From Gongronella butleri (lineage: Eukaryota > Mucoromycota > Mucoromycetes > Mucorales > Cunninghamellaceae): 64,000 bases of DNA. Within the stretch, counting starts at the first letter, position 1. Every line of letters begins with the position of its first letter. The stretch spans positions 310,001-374,000 of the forward strand of contig JAIWZP010000008.1 in the NCBI GenBank assembly GCA_025201375.1. The letters are read 5' to 3'. This document shows, piece after piece, positions 1 to 13,025 of this stretch. Under the pieces are notes generated by a model. It searched no databases. It saw only the letters and a list, made by a program, of their open reading frames with translations, and was not told where the DNA came from. A program made the translations under genes and the position numbers.

Positions 1-75
1 TTACGGCAATCTTCTTCTCGTGCTTCTCAGTGAGGATATAATTTAAGAGCGTTGTCTTGCCGCTGCCCAAGAAAC

Positions 76-110
<35 letters not shown>

Positions 111-369
111 AGAGGGGGGGTCAAAATAAATAATCATGCTGCCCATTGCCCGGCCATGAACACCTTACCTGTGACAATGGTGACGGGGATCTTGCGCTGA
201 TCGCCTGTGTCGGCCACGTCAGGCGATGTGGAGAGCGGAACAGCCACCTCCGGCTCAGATCTATGCAAAAACAAGGCAAATGTATGAGTATTCACGGCCT
301 TGAACGTCAAAAAAAATACAGGCGTCCTTACGCTGAAACAAGCTCGGGCACATCGTCAAAGTCGTCCAT
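1..369 (-). CDS. ZNG1: ZNG1/CBWD-type zinc-chaperone GTPase, 3' end outside window
   Basis: Only the N-terminus lies in the window. Exons on the minus strand are 332-369, 169-260 and 1-75 (continuing beyond the edge). The product starts [18 protein letters not shown] and runs into a Walker A loop, [15 protein letters not shown], followed by [10 protein letters not shown], the hallmark of COG0523/CobW GTPases. The early PELV element resembles the CPELVP motif by which ZNG1 proteins dock on the zinc finger of methionine aminopeptidase 1 (family knowledge). Expected role: GTP-dependent zinc transfer to Met-AP in the cytosol. The ATG at 369 is chosen because it gives this motif at the extreme N-terminus. 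The intron at 76-168 contains a long A/T run on its acceptor side. Confidence 0.85.
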
Positions 370-675
370 GGCGTTTCAAAAAGAAGAAAAAAAAAAAAAC
401 GAAGAAAAGCGAAAAAGGCCTCAATGCAGATTGCGCTTTCCTAAAAATGTAGCGTCGGGCTGCGAAAAAGAATGACCTCATTGTGCACCCAGAACCCAAA
501 AACGCGTCGACGAGCAGGGCAAATGCGCCGTTTATGCTGCTTGCTTGTGGGCGCGTCTGGGGAAAGACGCGCGCGCAAAGAAATTGGTATGCATTCGCCA
601 GCTTTTTATTGACTTTTATTTTAAAAAAAATTCGTGGGCTATGGTACAAAGTGTTGGTTTTGGGTGTTGTCGTCT

Positions 676-1365
676 TTAGACCATGTCTTCTGGTAGTGGT
701 GCTACTCTGTGCTGTGCAATGAATTGCGCAATGGCGTCGATTTCCGGCAATGGTGTGGTCAAGGGCTCCATTTTTGCCGCATCGGCTGTCGCTACCGCGT
801 GATGAAATTGGCGATACTCATCCACGAGATGGACCTGATAAAATAAAATAGAAAAAGGTCAGGGACACTGCACGCATCCCACGTCGCGTGTATCGTAACA
901 CTTTACATGGATGGGACCCAGCAGGATGTCTTCCATTTTCGCATCGTTGATATACTCGCGCATCTTGGTCTGCACATAGGGCAGGCGCTCGCTGATCGCC
1001 TCCTTGAATTGATCAATTGCCTGCATGACTTGCTCTGAAATAAAATAAAACAGGTGAGCAAAGAAAAAAAATGAAAGAGACGCTAAGGGCGCTTTACGGG
1101 CTGGAATCTGATGCTGTTGGCTCTGGCCGTCATTGTCGGCGGCGCGTCGTGTGGACAACTAGAGAAATAAAAAAAGAGACGAGGCGTGCAAAAGCGTTAA
1201 TGGTAGCCATTGCACGCTAATGGTCGTTTTTACTTTGATAAGGAACGTGCTGAGCGGCTCTGCGATGCTTCGCACCGTGTCGGCTGTGAACTCTTCGCAG
1301 ACGCGCTGAATCTCCAAGTCGATTTCGCGCCGTGTGTCGACGCTGATGCTCACCACCTTGGCCAT
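676..1365 (-). CDS. COG3: COG3-like C-terminal segment (Golgi tethering complex), 5' truncated
   Basis: Exons are 1234-1365, 1098-1158, 907-1034 and 676-834, encoding about 159 aa. The segment IDLEIQRVCEEFTADTVRSI, then KMREYINDAKMEDILLGPIH and VDEYRQFHHAV, resembles the C-terminal end of conserved oligomeric Golgi subunit 3, which tethers retrograde vesicles at the Golgi. Full COG3 proteins are several times longer (roughly 700-850 aa). Upstream of the ATG at 1365 I find no further COG3-like exon, only repeat-rich DNA. The sequence before the ATG (CCCCCC then T8) looks like an intron acceptor tract, with AG at 1358-1359, so the model may begin inside a former internal exon. It could be a decayed 3' remnant or a gene whose 5' part was displaced by repeats. 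Confidence 0.55.
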
Positions 1366-1609
1366 CGCAAGGAAAAAAAAAGGGGGGAATAGAGGGACGG
1401 AAAGAGAACCGGCTGCCGTTTGCGCACCCTCACACGTCTGACTTTTATTTGACAAAGCAGCTGCCCGCCCAAAAAAATTGCAAAATATCGCGTTTTCATG
1501 TCTTTGGGCACTTGTATAGTACGTGTCAACCGCGCGCGTTCAGTCTGTTTCTTTAACTTATTGCAGCTTCTGCACTACCGTATGACGCCTGGACTGAAAT
1601 ACTGTAGTC

Positions 1610-2165
1610 AACTCGAGATATGATATTGTACCCGCGCCCGAAAAATATGATATCATAATACACGTAACACATTACACAAAAGGACGATTTTCAAGCCGCA
1701 TTTTGGATTTTTGCACGGAAATAAAGCGTGTGATCTGCTGATCTCTTCATGTTTCAATTTCAATAGACAGAAACTGAAACACACTATCATTTCTATGCTC
1801 AAGGCGTCGCTCTACACTGCACAAAAACGTACAAAATACGTATTTACCTTCTGAACGTCAAAGCGTCCGAAGAGCGTGTTTTTTAAACTTTGGTTCCCTG
1901 CTGTGCCTCCAGAAATTTTTTTACAGCCTGCTTTCCCGCCAATGAAACCTGTATCATCGCACAAACTATAGCTCAGTGTTCAAAACAAACCCGCCCGATT
2001 TTTTTTGGACTCGAAAATGCCGAAAACCTCCTATTTGCACTATTTTTCATTCATCGTGCCATCTGCATGGTCGACCCCGCTCAAAAATAGCTGCATCGCA
2101 ATCAGCGCAAAATTTGCCACAAAAAAGCTTAAACCCTTAAAGCGCTACGACCACTTTTGCCCAGG
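1610..2165. repeat. Dispersed repeat family A, copy 1
   Basis: Non-coding. Matches 55985-56560 in the same orientation over about 550 bp with many small gaps. Shared landmarks include the 20-base core CCAGAAATTTTTTTACAGCC (about 1912-1931 here, about 56290-56309 there) and ACAAAAAAGCTTAAAC near the end. A shorter related fragment lies at 4436-4620. No terminal repeats or coding capacity seen. Confidence 0.75.
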
Positions 2166-2194
2166 GCCCGACAAAAAGGGGTAAGGGTTTTTTT

Positions 2195-2330
2195 GTTTGT
2201 TCTGGTAGCGTAAGCGACAACATCCCAGCTTATCGACGCGCAAATCACCTCAAATGAATCTCTGATGATCAAAAACGGCAAAAGCTCTTGTGTTTAGTAG
2301 ACATTGCATTGAGATCTCTACGAGTTGGTG
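2195..2330. repeat. Dispersed repeat family B, copy 1
   Basis: Matches two tandem copies at about 24560-24700 and 24866-25025. All carry a GGTAGCGTA..CGACAAC stretch or a derivative, CACCT(C/T)(A/G)AATGAATC, a (G/C)GGTAAAAGC-like stretch and the phrase ACATCGCGTCGAG or a diverged form of it. Non-coding and function unknown. Confidence 0.6.
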
Positions 2331-2420
2331 TGCGATGACTCTGAAAACTCGCATTTTCGGTATTGGTTTGGCAGGCATGATATTAGTTTGGCTCTGCCTG
2401 TCTGTTTACAGTACCGTACA

Positions 2421-3430
2421 GCGCCCTCCCAAAAAAAGTTGACTCTTTGGCTAATACTCCTGTGTGCGAGGTGTCAAGCAATCACGTTAATCTGTTCTGT
2501 ATTGATCAATAATGGCTCAAATGACATAAAATTTCGTAGGAACAATGATATAAAAGTATAAAAACAATTCTAAAATTATGAATGGGCTATAGCAAGCAGG
2601 TTTTGAAATAGAGCCAAAAAGGTGTGCCTGACGCGTCACGCGACGCGACGCGTACCTACGCGTATACAATGGCCTGTTGAGATGAAATGACATTATGAAC
2701 GCCATCTCCAAATTTTTGTGATGATGAATGTAATGGTGCCTAATTGTATTTTATGAATCAATTTCATGTTACACGCATCACATCGGCGCTGCGATCGACA
2801 AATGTAAAATCATCATGTGACACGCGTCACGCGTCAGGCTCATCTGAAATAACAATTTTCATTTCTGTCATTTAATTTTAATCCCTAGTTGACTTAAAAC
2901 CATTGTAATACTTTAATTTGAAGGACTAGAATAGGCTGTTATCAATTGGTTGACCAGTAGGAGCATTACGACCATGTTAGGAAGAAAATCGCGACTTTTG
3001 ACGCGTCTGACACGTGCACGCGTCACAGTGGTATTTTACATTTATCGATCGCAACACCGATGCATGTAACATGGAATTGATTCATAAAATACAATCAGGC
3101 ACCATTACATTCATCATCACAAAAATTTGGAGATGGTGTTCATAATGTCATTTCATCTCCACAGGCCATTGTATACCTACGCGTAGGTACGCGTCGCGTC
3201 GCGTGACGCGTCAGGAACCCCTTTTTTGGTCTATTTCAAAATCCGTTTGCTGTACTCATTTCATAATTTCATAGTCTCTTTTTTACTTATAAATCATTGT
3301 TCATACGAAATTTCATATCATTTGAGCCATTATTGATCAATACAGAACAGATTAGCGTCGTTACTTGACACCTCGATCGCACTGTAGAGCAATAGCCAAA
3401 GTGTCAACTTTTTTTAAACAGTGCCCTACC
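2421..3430. repeat. Fold-back (palindromic) element 1
   Basis: The left arm (about 2421-2860) is repeated in inverted orientation at about 2985-3430, leaving a loop of about 120 bp. The arms share long exact blocks, for example CTGTATTGATCAATAATGGC, CAAATTTTTGTGATGATGAA and GACGCGTCACGCGACGCGAC. The outer ends are a GCCCTCCC/GCCCTACC plus A-run and a GTTGAC stretch. Each arm has a dense ACGCGT/GACGCG cluster. No convincing ORF; the few open frames are short and low complexity. Arms, loop and order are also shared with the adjacent element 2. Confidence 0.85.
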
Positions 3431-3444
3431 AAAAAAAAGGTCAC

Positions 3445-4407
3445 CCTTACCCATTGCCCTATAGTGACAGCTATCAACTTAATCACGTTAATCTCTTCTG
3501 TATTGATCAAAAATGACTCCAATGATATGAAATTTCGTAGGAACAATGGTTTAAAAGTAAGAAAAACTATTATAAAAATATGAAATGGCTGTAGCAAGCG
3601 GATATTGAAACAGACTAAAAAAGGTGTAAGTAACGCGTCACGCGACGCGACGCGTGCCCACGCGCATACAATGGGCTGTAGGGATGAATTGACATTATGA
3701 ATCAGCATCTCTTCTAATTTTTCTGCAAGGAGTATGATGGTGCCTGATTATATTCTGTGAATCTATTCATGGTACATGTGTTATGTCAGTGCTGAGCTCG
3801 ACAAATATGAAAATACCACCGTGACGCGTCACGTGCTAGACGCGTCTGGAATAGCGATTTTCGTCTCTGACACCTAATTTTAATAACTTTGTTAGCTTGA
3901 AATCACTGTAATTATTTAATTTAGAGGGCTAGAGTATGATTTTGTCGATTGGCTATGATTATATCAATCAGTTAGAGCACAAAGATCATAAATTAAGGAA
4001 ATTGCGCCTTCTGACGCGTCGACGCGTCACAGTGGTGATATTCACATTTGTCGAGCTCAGCACTGACATAACACATGTACCATGAATAGATTCACAGAAT
4101 ATAATCAAGCACCATCATACTCCTTGCAGAAAAATTAGAGATGCTGATTCATAATGTCAATTCATCCCTACAGCCCATTGTATGCGCGTGGGCACGCGTC
4201 GCGTCGCGTGACGCGTCACTTACACCTTTTTTAGTCTGTTTCAATATCCGCTTGCTACAGCCATTTCATATTTTTATAATAGTTTTTCTTACTTTTAAAC
4301 CATTGTTCCTACGAAATTTCATATCATTGGAGTCATTTTTGATCAATACAGAAGAGGTTAACGTGATTACAGTAAGTTGATAGTTGGCACTATAGGGCAA
4401 TGGGTAC
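3445..4407. repeat. Fold-back (palindromic) element 2
   Basis: A second copy of the same architecture. It starts with CCCATTGCCCTATAGTG and ends with the inverse CACTATAGGGCAATGGG. The arms (about 3445-3860 and 4000-4407) are near-perfect inverted repeats. They include CTCTAATTTTTCTGCA-type and GACGCGTCACGCGACGCGAC blocks. The loop (about 3860-4000) is homologous to the loop of element 1. The two elements are separated by only about 15 bp, so they look like a tandem duplication of one hairpin unit or two adjacent insertions. No coding potential seen. Confidence 0.85.
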
Positions 4408-4435
4408 AGTAGGTATACAGTATGATAAAAGGCCT

Positions 4436-4620
4436 TTGCAAGCGTGAAAAAAAAAACCAGCCAGCATCTCAGCTAGTGCCCGAGAAAAAAGCAAAAGCAC
4501 AAACTTCATCCGTTTTGGATTTTGCAGGATAACCAAGTTGGTGTCGTTAATTGATTATATCCATGCTCCAACGATGTAAGAGGTTTCAAACCACAGTGAA
4601 TGCGAAAATAATATAGTATG
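4436..4620. repeat. Repeat family A, partial copy
   Basis: GCAAGCGTGAAAA, then CCCGAGAAAAAAG, then TTTTGGATTTTGCA follow the same order as the start of the family A copy at 55985. Diverged fragment with no ORF. Confidence 0.45.
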
Positions 4621-4943
4621 ACATGGCGCGTATTTTCAAGCCAAAAAAAATCGACGTTGCGCACAGAAAAATCGAAGTTAAATTATACAAGCGCGTTTTA
4701 TATCTATATCGATGACTTTTGGAGCGTCAGTGCATGACTTTGTCGGTTTTCCTCACGACCTGGTCAAGTTCTTAATAAAAAGACGTGCATTGTTAACTGT
4801 TGAAGTAATTTTTTTATTTGAAATCAATGAACAAACTGCAGCTGACAAGCGGATTTTCCCTTTTTTTTTTCTGGAACTTGTGCAATGTCACGCGTGTCAA
4901 GAGTGGGAAAGGCATTGTCAACATGTTATAAAGCAAGTGGCGC

Positions 4944-5276
4944 CTACTTTTCACACTGCGACAGAGAATTGATGAAAAGAGAGAAACGATTGGGATATTC
5001 GGCAATCAGCTCGGCTAAACCACCTGGGGGGCATGAACCACGCCCCGGCAAACCACCAATGGTACAGGCTGAAATAATATCAGCAAAGTCAGAGCCCAAA
5101 TATGTGCTTTCCAATCGCCCCAGTTCCTCTGCTGTGCATTTCATTCTGGCAGCATGCAGTATATTAAGAAATTGTGCAGCAGTTAAGTGGGTGTCTTGGA
5201 CAGTAGGGGCTGCACAGTGGAGAGTTGCAAAAAGTGCCAAGACGAGCATCAAGCAGGGCCAAGTGGAAAATATCAT
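4944..5276 (-). CDS. Small secreted protein, family unknown
   Basis: Single-exon 110-aa ORF from ATG 5276. The N-terminus MIFSTWPCLMLVLALFATL followed by HCA is a good secretion signal (cleavage probably near residue 22). The mature part is about 88 aa with Cys at about 47, 71, 82 and 108, plus a GRGSCPPGG turn and a short AELIAEYPNRF helix-like stretch. No family recognised. It lies 373 bp from, and divergent to, another predicted secreted protein, and beside the repeat-rich block, a setting often seen for fast-evolving secreted proteins. This is inference; no expression evidence exists in the sequence. Confidence 0.5.
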   Translation of the reverse strand: MIFSTWPCLMLVLALFATLHCAAPTVQDTHLTAAQFLNILHAARMKCTAEELGRLESTYLGSDFADIISACTIGGLPGRGSCPPGGLAELIAEYPNRFSLFINSLSQCEK

Positions 5277-5649
5277 GTTCTTTTTAATGAGTTAAAAAAA
5301 CAATCTGCAAAAAAAGTGCTTTTGAAATTGCAACAGGTGAGCTTTTATTTATTATTATTTTTTTTTTTTAAGGAGCGGCTCAAATGTGGAATGAGGGCGC
5401 CTTGCAGAATTAGAAAAATAGGAGACATTGCAGAAATGCATGTGAGATCTCGATCCCCCTTTTTCTCAAGACACGGAGAACCTTGCGTTCTCCCATGGTT
5501 ATTATTGTCCAAATACAAAAACAATGCTCCTTTACACTTATGCGGAAGGCAATCCTTGCCTAACAGCACATTGTCATCACAAGTCCTCCGCCTGAATATA
5601 GCCCGCCATTTTTTTTCGCCAAAACGTAAGCTGACAGGCATTTGGATCC

Positions 5650-5819
5650 ATGTTTTTGACGATTCTAGTGCTTGTAATATGTGGACCGAGTGCTTGCGTT
5701 GCTCTGGTTGAGCGTCTACAGTATGGGGAAGAGGGGCACGACAATCGCATCGTTGGCTACATCTCGAGCTCACTCTCGCGAAACGGCACCTCAACGGTCA
5801 GTCTCCTGGTCCTTCTGAA

Positions 5820-5852
<33 letters not shown>

Positions 5853-6076
5853 ATCGTCAGATTCACCTAGAGCGGATTTGGGTTGCGATTCGAATTGAAA
5901 TCTTGCGTGATTACATCATTGTGCTGACGGACGATGTCACCGGCATTTGTCCTGGTTTTTTTTTCTCAAGACAATTCGCGCACATGCGTGAGCGACACTG
6001 CGCAACACACTGCAATGGTGAGCTGAGGCCAAATGGATCATCCATGGGCCTTCAATTCCACCTGACGGGATTGTAG
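5650..6076 (+). CDS. Putative small secreted protein, family unknown
   Basis: Model: exon 5650-5796, intron 5797-5860 (GTCAGT donor, about 30-nt T-run, GTCAG acceptor), exon 5861-6076, giving about 120 aa. The N-terminus MFLTILVLVICGPSACVALV looks like a signal peptide. It continues RLQYGEEGHDNRIVGYISSS, with an NGTST N-glycosylation sequon. The second exon has IRIEILRDYIIVLTDDVTG and a Cys/His-containing tail ending GLQFHLTGL. No family recognised. The second exon could be split further, so the C-terminus is less certain than the signal peptide. Confidence 0.4.
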
Positions 6077-6337
6077 AAATTGTTTTGGGTTCTTTTACTT
6101 GCGTGTGGTGCATAAAAAATGAAGATCGACTAGGTGGTTGCCAAGAAATTAGCGATTGATGCTATGTTTTACTGTCTTTTGGTAGTTTGTAGACCAAGAT
6201 CCCATGAAACAGATTGTATTCTTAATGCAATGTGTTCTTTATTGGCGCTAGCTTGGAATGGGTGTGCGCGGCAGGGGTGGACAGGGAGAGATGCGAGTTT
6301 TGGAATAATAAATACAATTGATTACGTGTCTTCGTGC

Positions 6338-9429
<3,092 letters not shown>

Positions 9430-9844
9430 GAAGAAAAAAAGAGCAAAAACAAGAAAACAAGAAGAAAAACAGGGAGCATCAACTCATGCGCGCGTGGCAA
9501 CAACAAGGACGGGGCCGCATATGGCCCAATTGAATAAATTATCCGACCCTCAGGGCGATCCCAGGAAAAAAAAAAAAGTCATCCAAGGGGAAGCAAAGCT
9601 CATTCAGGGGGAAAAGGGGGGAGAGTGATGATCTGATCAGGGGGGGGCGAGGTTGAGCGGGACAGGCGTCATTCAATGAGGCAATTTGGAATGAGGGCAA
9701 GAATGTGAGGATGCTGAAAGCCCGTTTTTTTATTTCTTGCTTTTAGATGAGATTTGGCTTGTTGTCACGGTAAAAGAGGCATTGACACTATGAAAAATTG
9801 CAGTTCTGAGTGTGATTGTGTGTATTGAGAGTAAAAAAAAAATG
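9430..9844. other. Gene-free stretch between kinase and helicase genes
   Basis: Upstream region of the kinase gene (minus) and downstream of the helicase gene (minus). Purine-rich on the plus strand with several A and G runs. No ORF or recognised element. Confidence 0.5.
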
Positions 9845-12759
9845 CTAAAGGGAAGACATTGATTGCGTGGTGGGGATGGGCTGCGTGAATGACGCGTCCA
9901 TTTGCGTGGGGGAGCCGTGATGGGTGCGACGATCTAATAAAAAATGCACAATGAGCGCCCATGATGATCCTTTGTGTTGATTCTTACCCATGACGTGGCC
10001 CACGACTTCCATTTTCTTCATTAGCATCGACCAGACCATTTCGTCTATGAAAAAAGAAGGAATGGTGAGCGCGCCCATGATGTGATTGCCTAAAAATCTT
10101 ACCTGCCGTGTCCAATGCGAGGAGGTATTTGATGTGCACGTGGTTGTCTTGGCCAATTCGCTGCAAAAAGATGAAAAAGACACAAAAAGGCGAAAACAGG
10201 AAGTGAGTGGGTCATGAGACGCGCCTGTTACTGCGCCATTTTTCTTTGTTTTTTTACGTGGACTCGGTCCTCGGCCTGCATCAATTGCGATGGGTTCCAG
10301 TACAGCTCGGCAAAGATGACTAGAAAAAGAAGAAAAAAAGCAGAAAAAACACTTTTAGCTTGCAACCTTGGCCACGAAGATTTTTTTTGCTAACCTGCGC
10401 TGGCCGCATGGAAATCGAGGCCCACATTCATCGCGGTGATGCTGAGAAGTGCGACTTGGACGTCATCGCGCGTCTGAAAGGCTTGGCACAGGCGATGGCG
10501 GTCTACTTGGCGTGTGCTGCCGTCCATGCGCACAAACGTGATCTTTTTTGTGGAAATAAAAGGGGTCAGGTGATTCCTAGGTATCCGACAAGAATTGGCT
10601 TTTTTTTTTTTTTTTTTTTACCTTGCGCTTTCGGAAACACTGCGCCAGCGCGTCCATCATGTCCATGTGATATGCAAACACAACGACCTTGTCGTTCGTC
10701 AATTGCAGCGCGTTTTCGAGATAGCGCAGGACAGCCGGCTGCTTCACCTTGCTGGTTGCGACGTACTATTTTTTTTTTTTTTTTTACGAATACAAGCATT
10801 TAGCATAGTTTTCCTTTTTTCACCCTCTCGCGCAGTGATTGGCCTTACGAGCTCCATTGTCTTTGCTTTGCGCATCAATTCGGTGTCTGGGGTGCGTGGT
10901 TTGGCGATAATTTCCCTTAATTCTTGCTGGAGCTTAATGGTGGTGTGCAATTGGGCGTGTGGAATGTCGAGTTGGATCTTGTGGCGAGTCTTTGTCGGCA
11001 GCTGCAGCTGGACCTGGTCCTTTGTGCGGCGGATCATCACGGATTTGTACAAGATAAAGTGCAGCTCCGTCAGGTTGGAAGCGCCCATGTAATTCCACCC
11101 AAAGCTAGACTGGTGCGCGGCGCAATAAGTGACACCAAATTCGTGCAAACTCGGGAAAAGTTCCTTGTTCAGCGCATGCAGCTGTGGATAAAGCTCGATG
11201 GGTCGCGAGAGCGCAGGCGTGCCCGACAGCAAGATCAATGCCCGTGATTTCTGCAGTAGTGGCGTCAATGTCTTGGTGCGCTTTGTCTGACAAAAAAAAA
11301 AAAAAAAAAGAAAAGAAAAAAAAGAAAAAAAAGCCAAAAATCCATGGTCAACCACATCAAACGCGCATGTTTTTACCTTTTGCTCCGCCGCACACTCCGC
11401 CTCACGCGTCAAAAGATCCATTTACCTTGTAATTCTTCAAATGGTGGCTTTCGTCGCAAATGATCGTATTGCATCCAACCTTGGCCACGGCACCAACGTG
11501 TTTGGTGGCCATTTCGTAACTTATGATATAAAAGCGGGGACGCGACACCTACAAAACACACATGCACACACGCAGACAAAACATAACAAAAAGGTGAAAA
11601 TCGCCCCAATTTGCCTTTTTTTCCAATTTTTCTCTCTCCTACCTGTTGATGCGTCATATCAAAGGGGTCAATTTGACAGGTTGTTGTCATAGACATGAGT
11701 GGCATGGGCGTGTAGCCAAAGAGGGCCGAGCCTTTGATGGTGATGTGTATGTCGTAATTGGCGCAAGGCAGCCATTGTTGGATTTGGTCTGACCAGTTGA
11801 GGAGGACGGACGATGGGCAGATGATGAGAACGGGCCAATTCTCCGGGAGCGCAGTGGCAATGGCGAGTGCCTGGATGGTCTTTCCGAGACCCATGTCGTC
11901 AGCCAAAAGGACGCGTGCATTTTTCGATAGTGCATCGTGGACACCCTGGCGCTGGTATGGGAGCAATTGATTCCAAATGGGCAACGGCTTGAGGTGGGTG
12001 TGAATACGCTCCTCGACAAGCATGGCGGCAGTGCATTGTGCGGCAAAATCGGGATCGTCCAGCCATTCGTTGTCGAATTCGTCGTTTTCGGCTGCGGCAG
12101 GCGGCGATGGTTCCGGTGGCGGCGCGTGGCATGGGTTCGGGTCGTCTTTGAGTAGCTGGATGACGATGTTGGACAGGGGATGGCATTGGACGGTCAGATT
12201 CTGGGATGAGTACTTGAGGATGGTCTCATACGCGTGTTTATAGTGCGCCATCGTGGCTGGAATGAGCCATTGCTGGCTGCGATGATCGAATTGCACGTGC
12301 GTCCACTTTTGGAGAACCGGCACAAGCGCGTGGCTGTTGGGGCCAAGCTCAATGCCAATCTCCGTCGCAGAATGCAAGCAAAACGTCACATTTGTTGTTC
12401 GGTCGCGCATCGCTTGGATCACACCGCTTCCCTCAATGTCCACACGATGCCGCTTGACGCGCTCCTGCTGCGCAGCAATATCGGGCGAAACCAGTCGCTT
12501 GGTTTCCCATTTAAAAAACGAGCAATCGCTAGAAGAACACTAAAAAACGAAAAAAAAAACGAAAAAGTGTTGTCAATGTCTCTGTTTTTTATCCCATTCC
12601 ATAGCGCTCTGCAATATTAAGAATCCCCCCTAAAAAAACAAAAGAGCATGCGCTCCTTACTGCTCTTACTGTGAAAAACCACTGGTGAAAGTTGGGGCCT
12701 GATTTTTTAACCTGGCGGCGCGCAGCTGGCTTGTTGCAGAAGCAGAGCCTTTGAGACAT
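9845..12759 (-). CDS. GRF zinc finger + SMARCAL1/ZRANB3-like SNF2 helicase
   Basis: Ten exons: 12670-12759, 11643-12539, 11426-11548, 10849-11286, 10622-10765, 10395-10542, 10258-10319, 10103-10160, 9988-10044 and 9845-9933, giving about 701 aa. Residues 1-45 form a GRF zinc finger: CFCNKPAARRQV, GPNFHQWFFTC and CSFFKWE, completed only across intron 1. Next is a HARP-like segment (about 85-140; ALVPVLQKW..QQWLIP). The SNF2 ATPase has LLADDMGLGKTIQAL, DESHHLKNYKTKRTK and LLSGTPALSRPIELY, and the helicase C-lobe ends AEDRVHRIGQ. The DDMGLGKT and LSGTPALSRP wording is characteristic of the SMARCAL1/ZRANB3 annealing-helicase group, which remodels stalled forks in the nucleus. Head to head with the RdRP gene (266 bp between starts). 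A 5' extension by GTG is not needed. Confidence 0.88.
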
Positions 12760-13025
12760 GCTTGCGAGCAGAAGAGCCAAGTAGTGGAAATACAAGAGAA
12801 GCAGGAAAACAAAGAAAAAGAAAAAGAAAGAAAGTGAAACGAGTCAAAAAAGGGGGAAGGTGCTGCGCTCACCGTTTTTTTTTTCAACAAGGTCGGCGTT
12901 TCAAATCTCAAAACTAAAAGGCGGATTTTTTTGTGCCTGCCAAAAAACGCCTCTACACTTCTCTTTGTTCTTTTTTTTTTTTTTTTTTTTTTTTCTTTCT
13001 TTCTTTTTTATCTCACTGTTGGTGA
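12760..13025. promoter_or_regulatory. Shared divergent promoter of helicase and RdRP genes
   Basis: 266 bp between the two start codons. On the RdRP strand it carries a pyrimidine run of more than 50 bases ending about 15 bases before ATG 13026. The opposite strand has CTTTCTTT stretches before the helicase ATG. Pyrimidine tracts immediately before the ATG recur at many genes in this window. No canonical TATA seen. Confidence 0.4.

Noticed and set aside
2421..4407. CRISPR-like array or telomere-like repeat for the ACGCG clusters
   Set aside because: The units are not regularly spaced repeats with unique spacers, and no telomeric G-rich repeat is present; inverted-arm structure explains them.
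11340..11425. Extra small exon (MDLLTREAECAAEQK) in the helicase gene
   Set aside because: Direct joining of 11426 to 11286 restores the conserved DESHHLKNYKTKRTK, so this piece is intronic.
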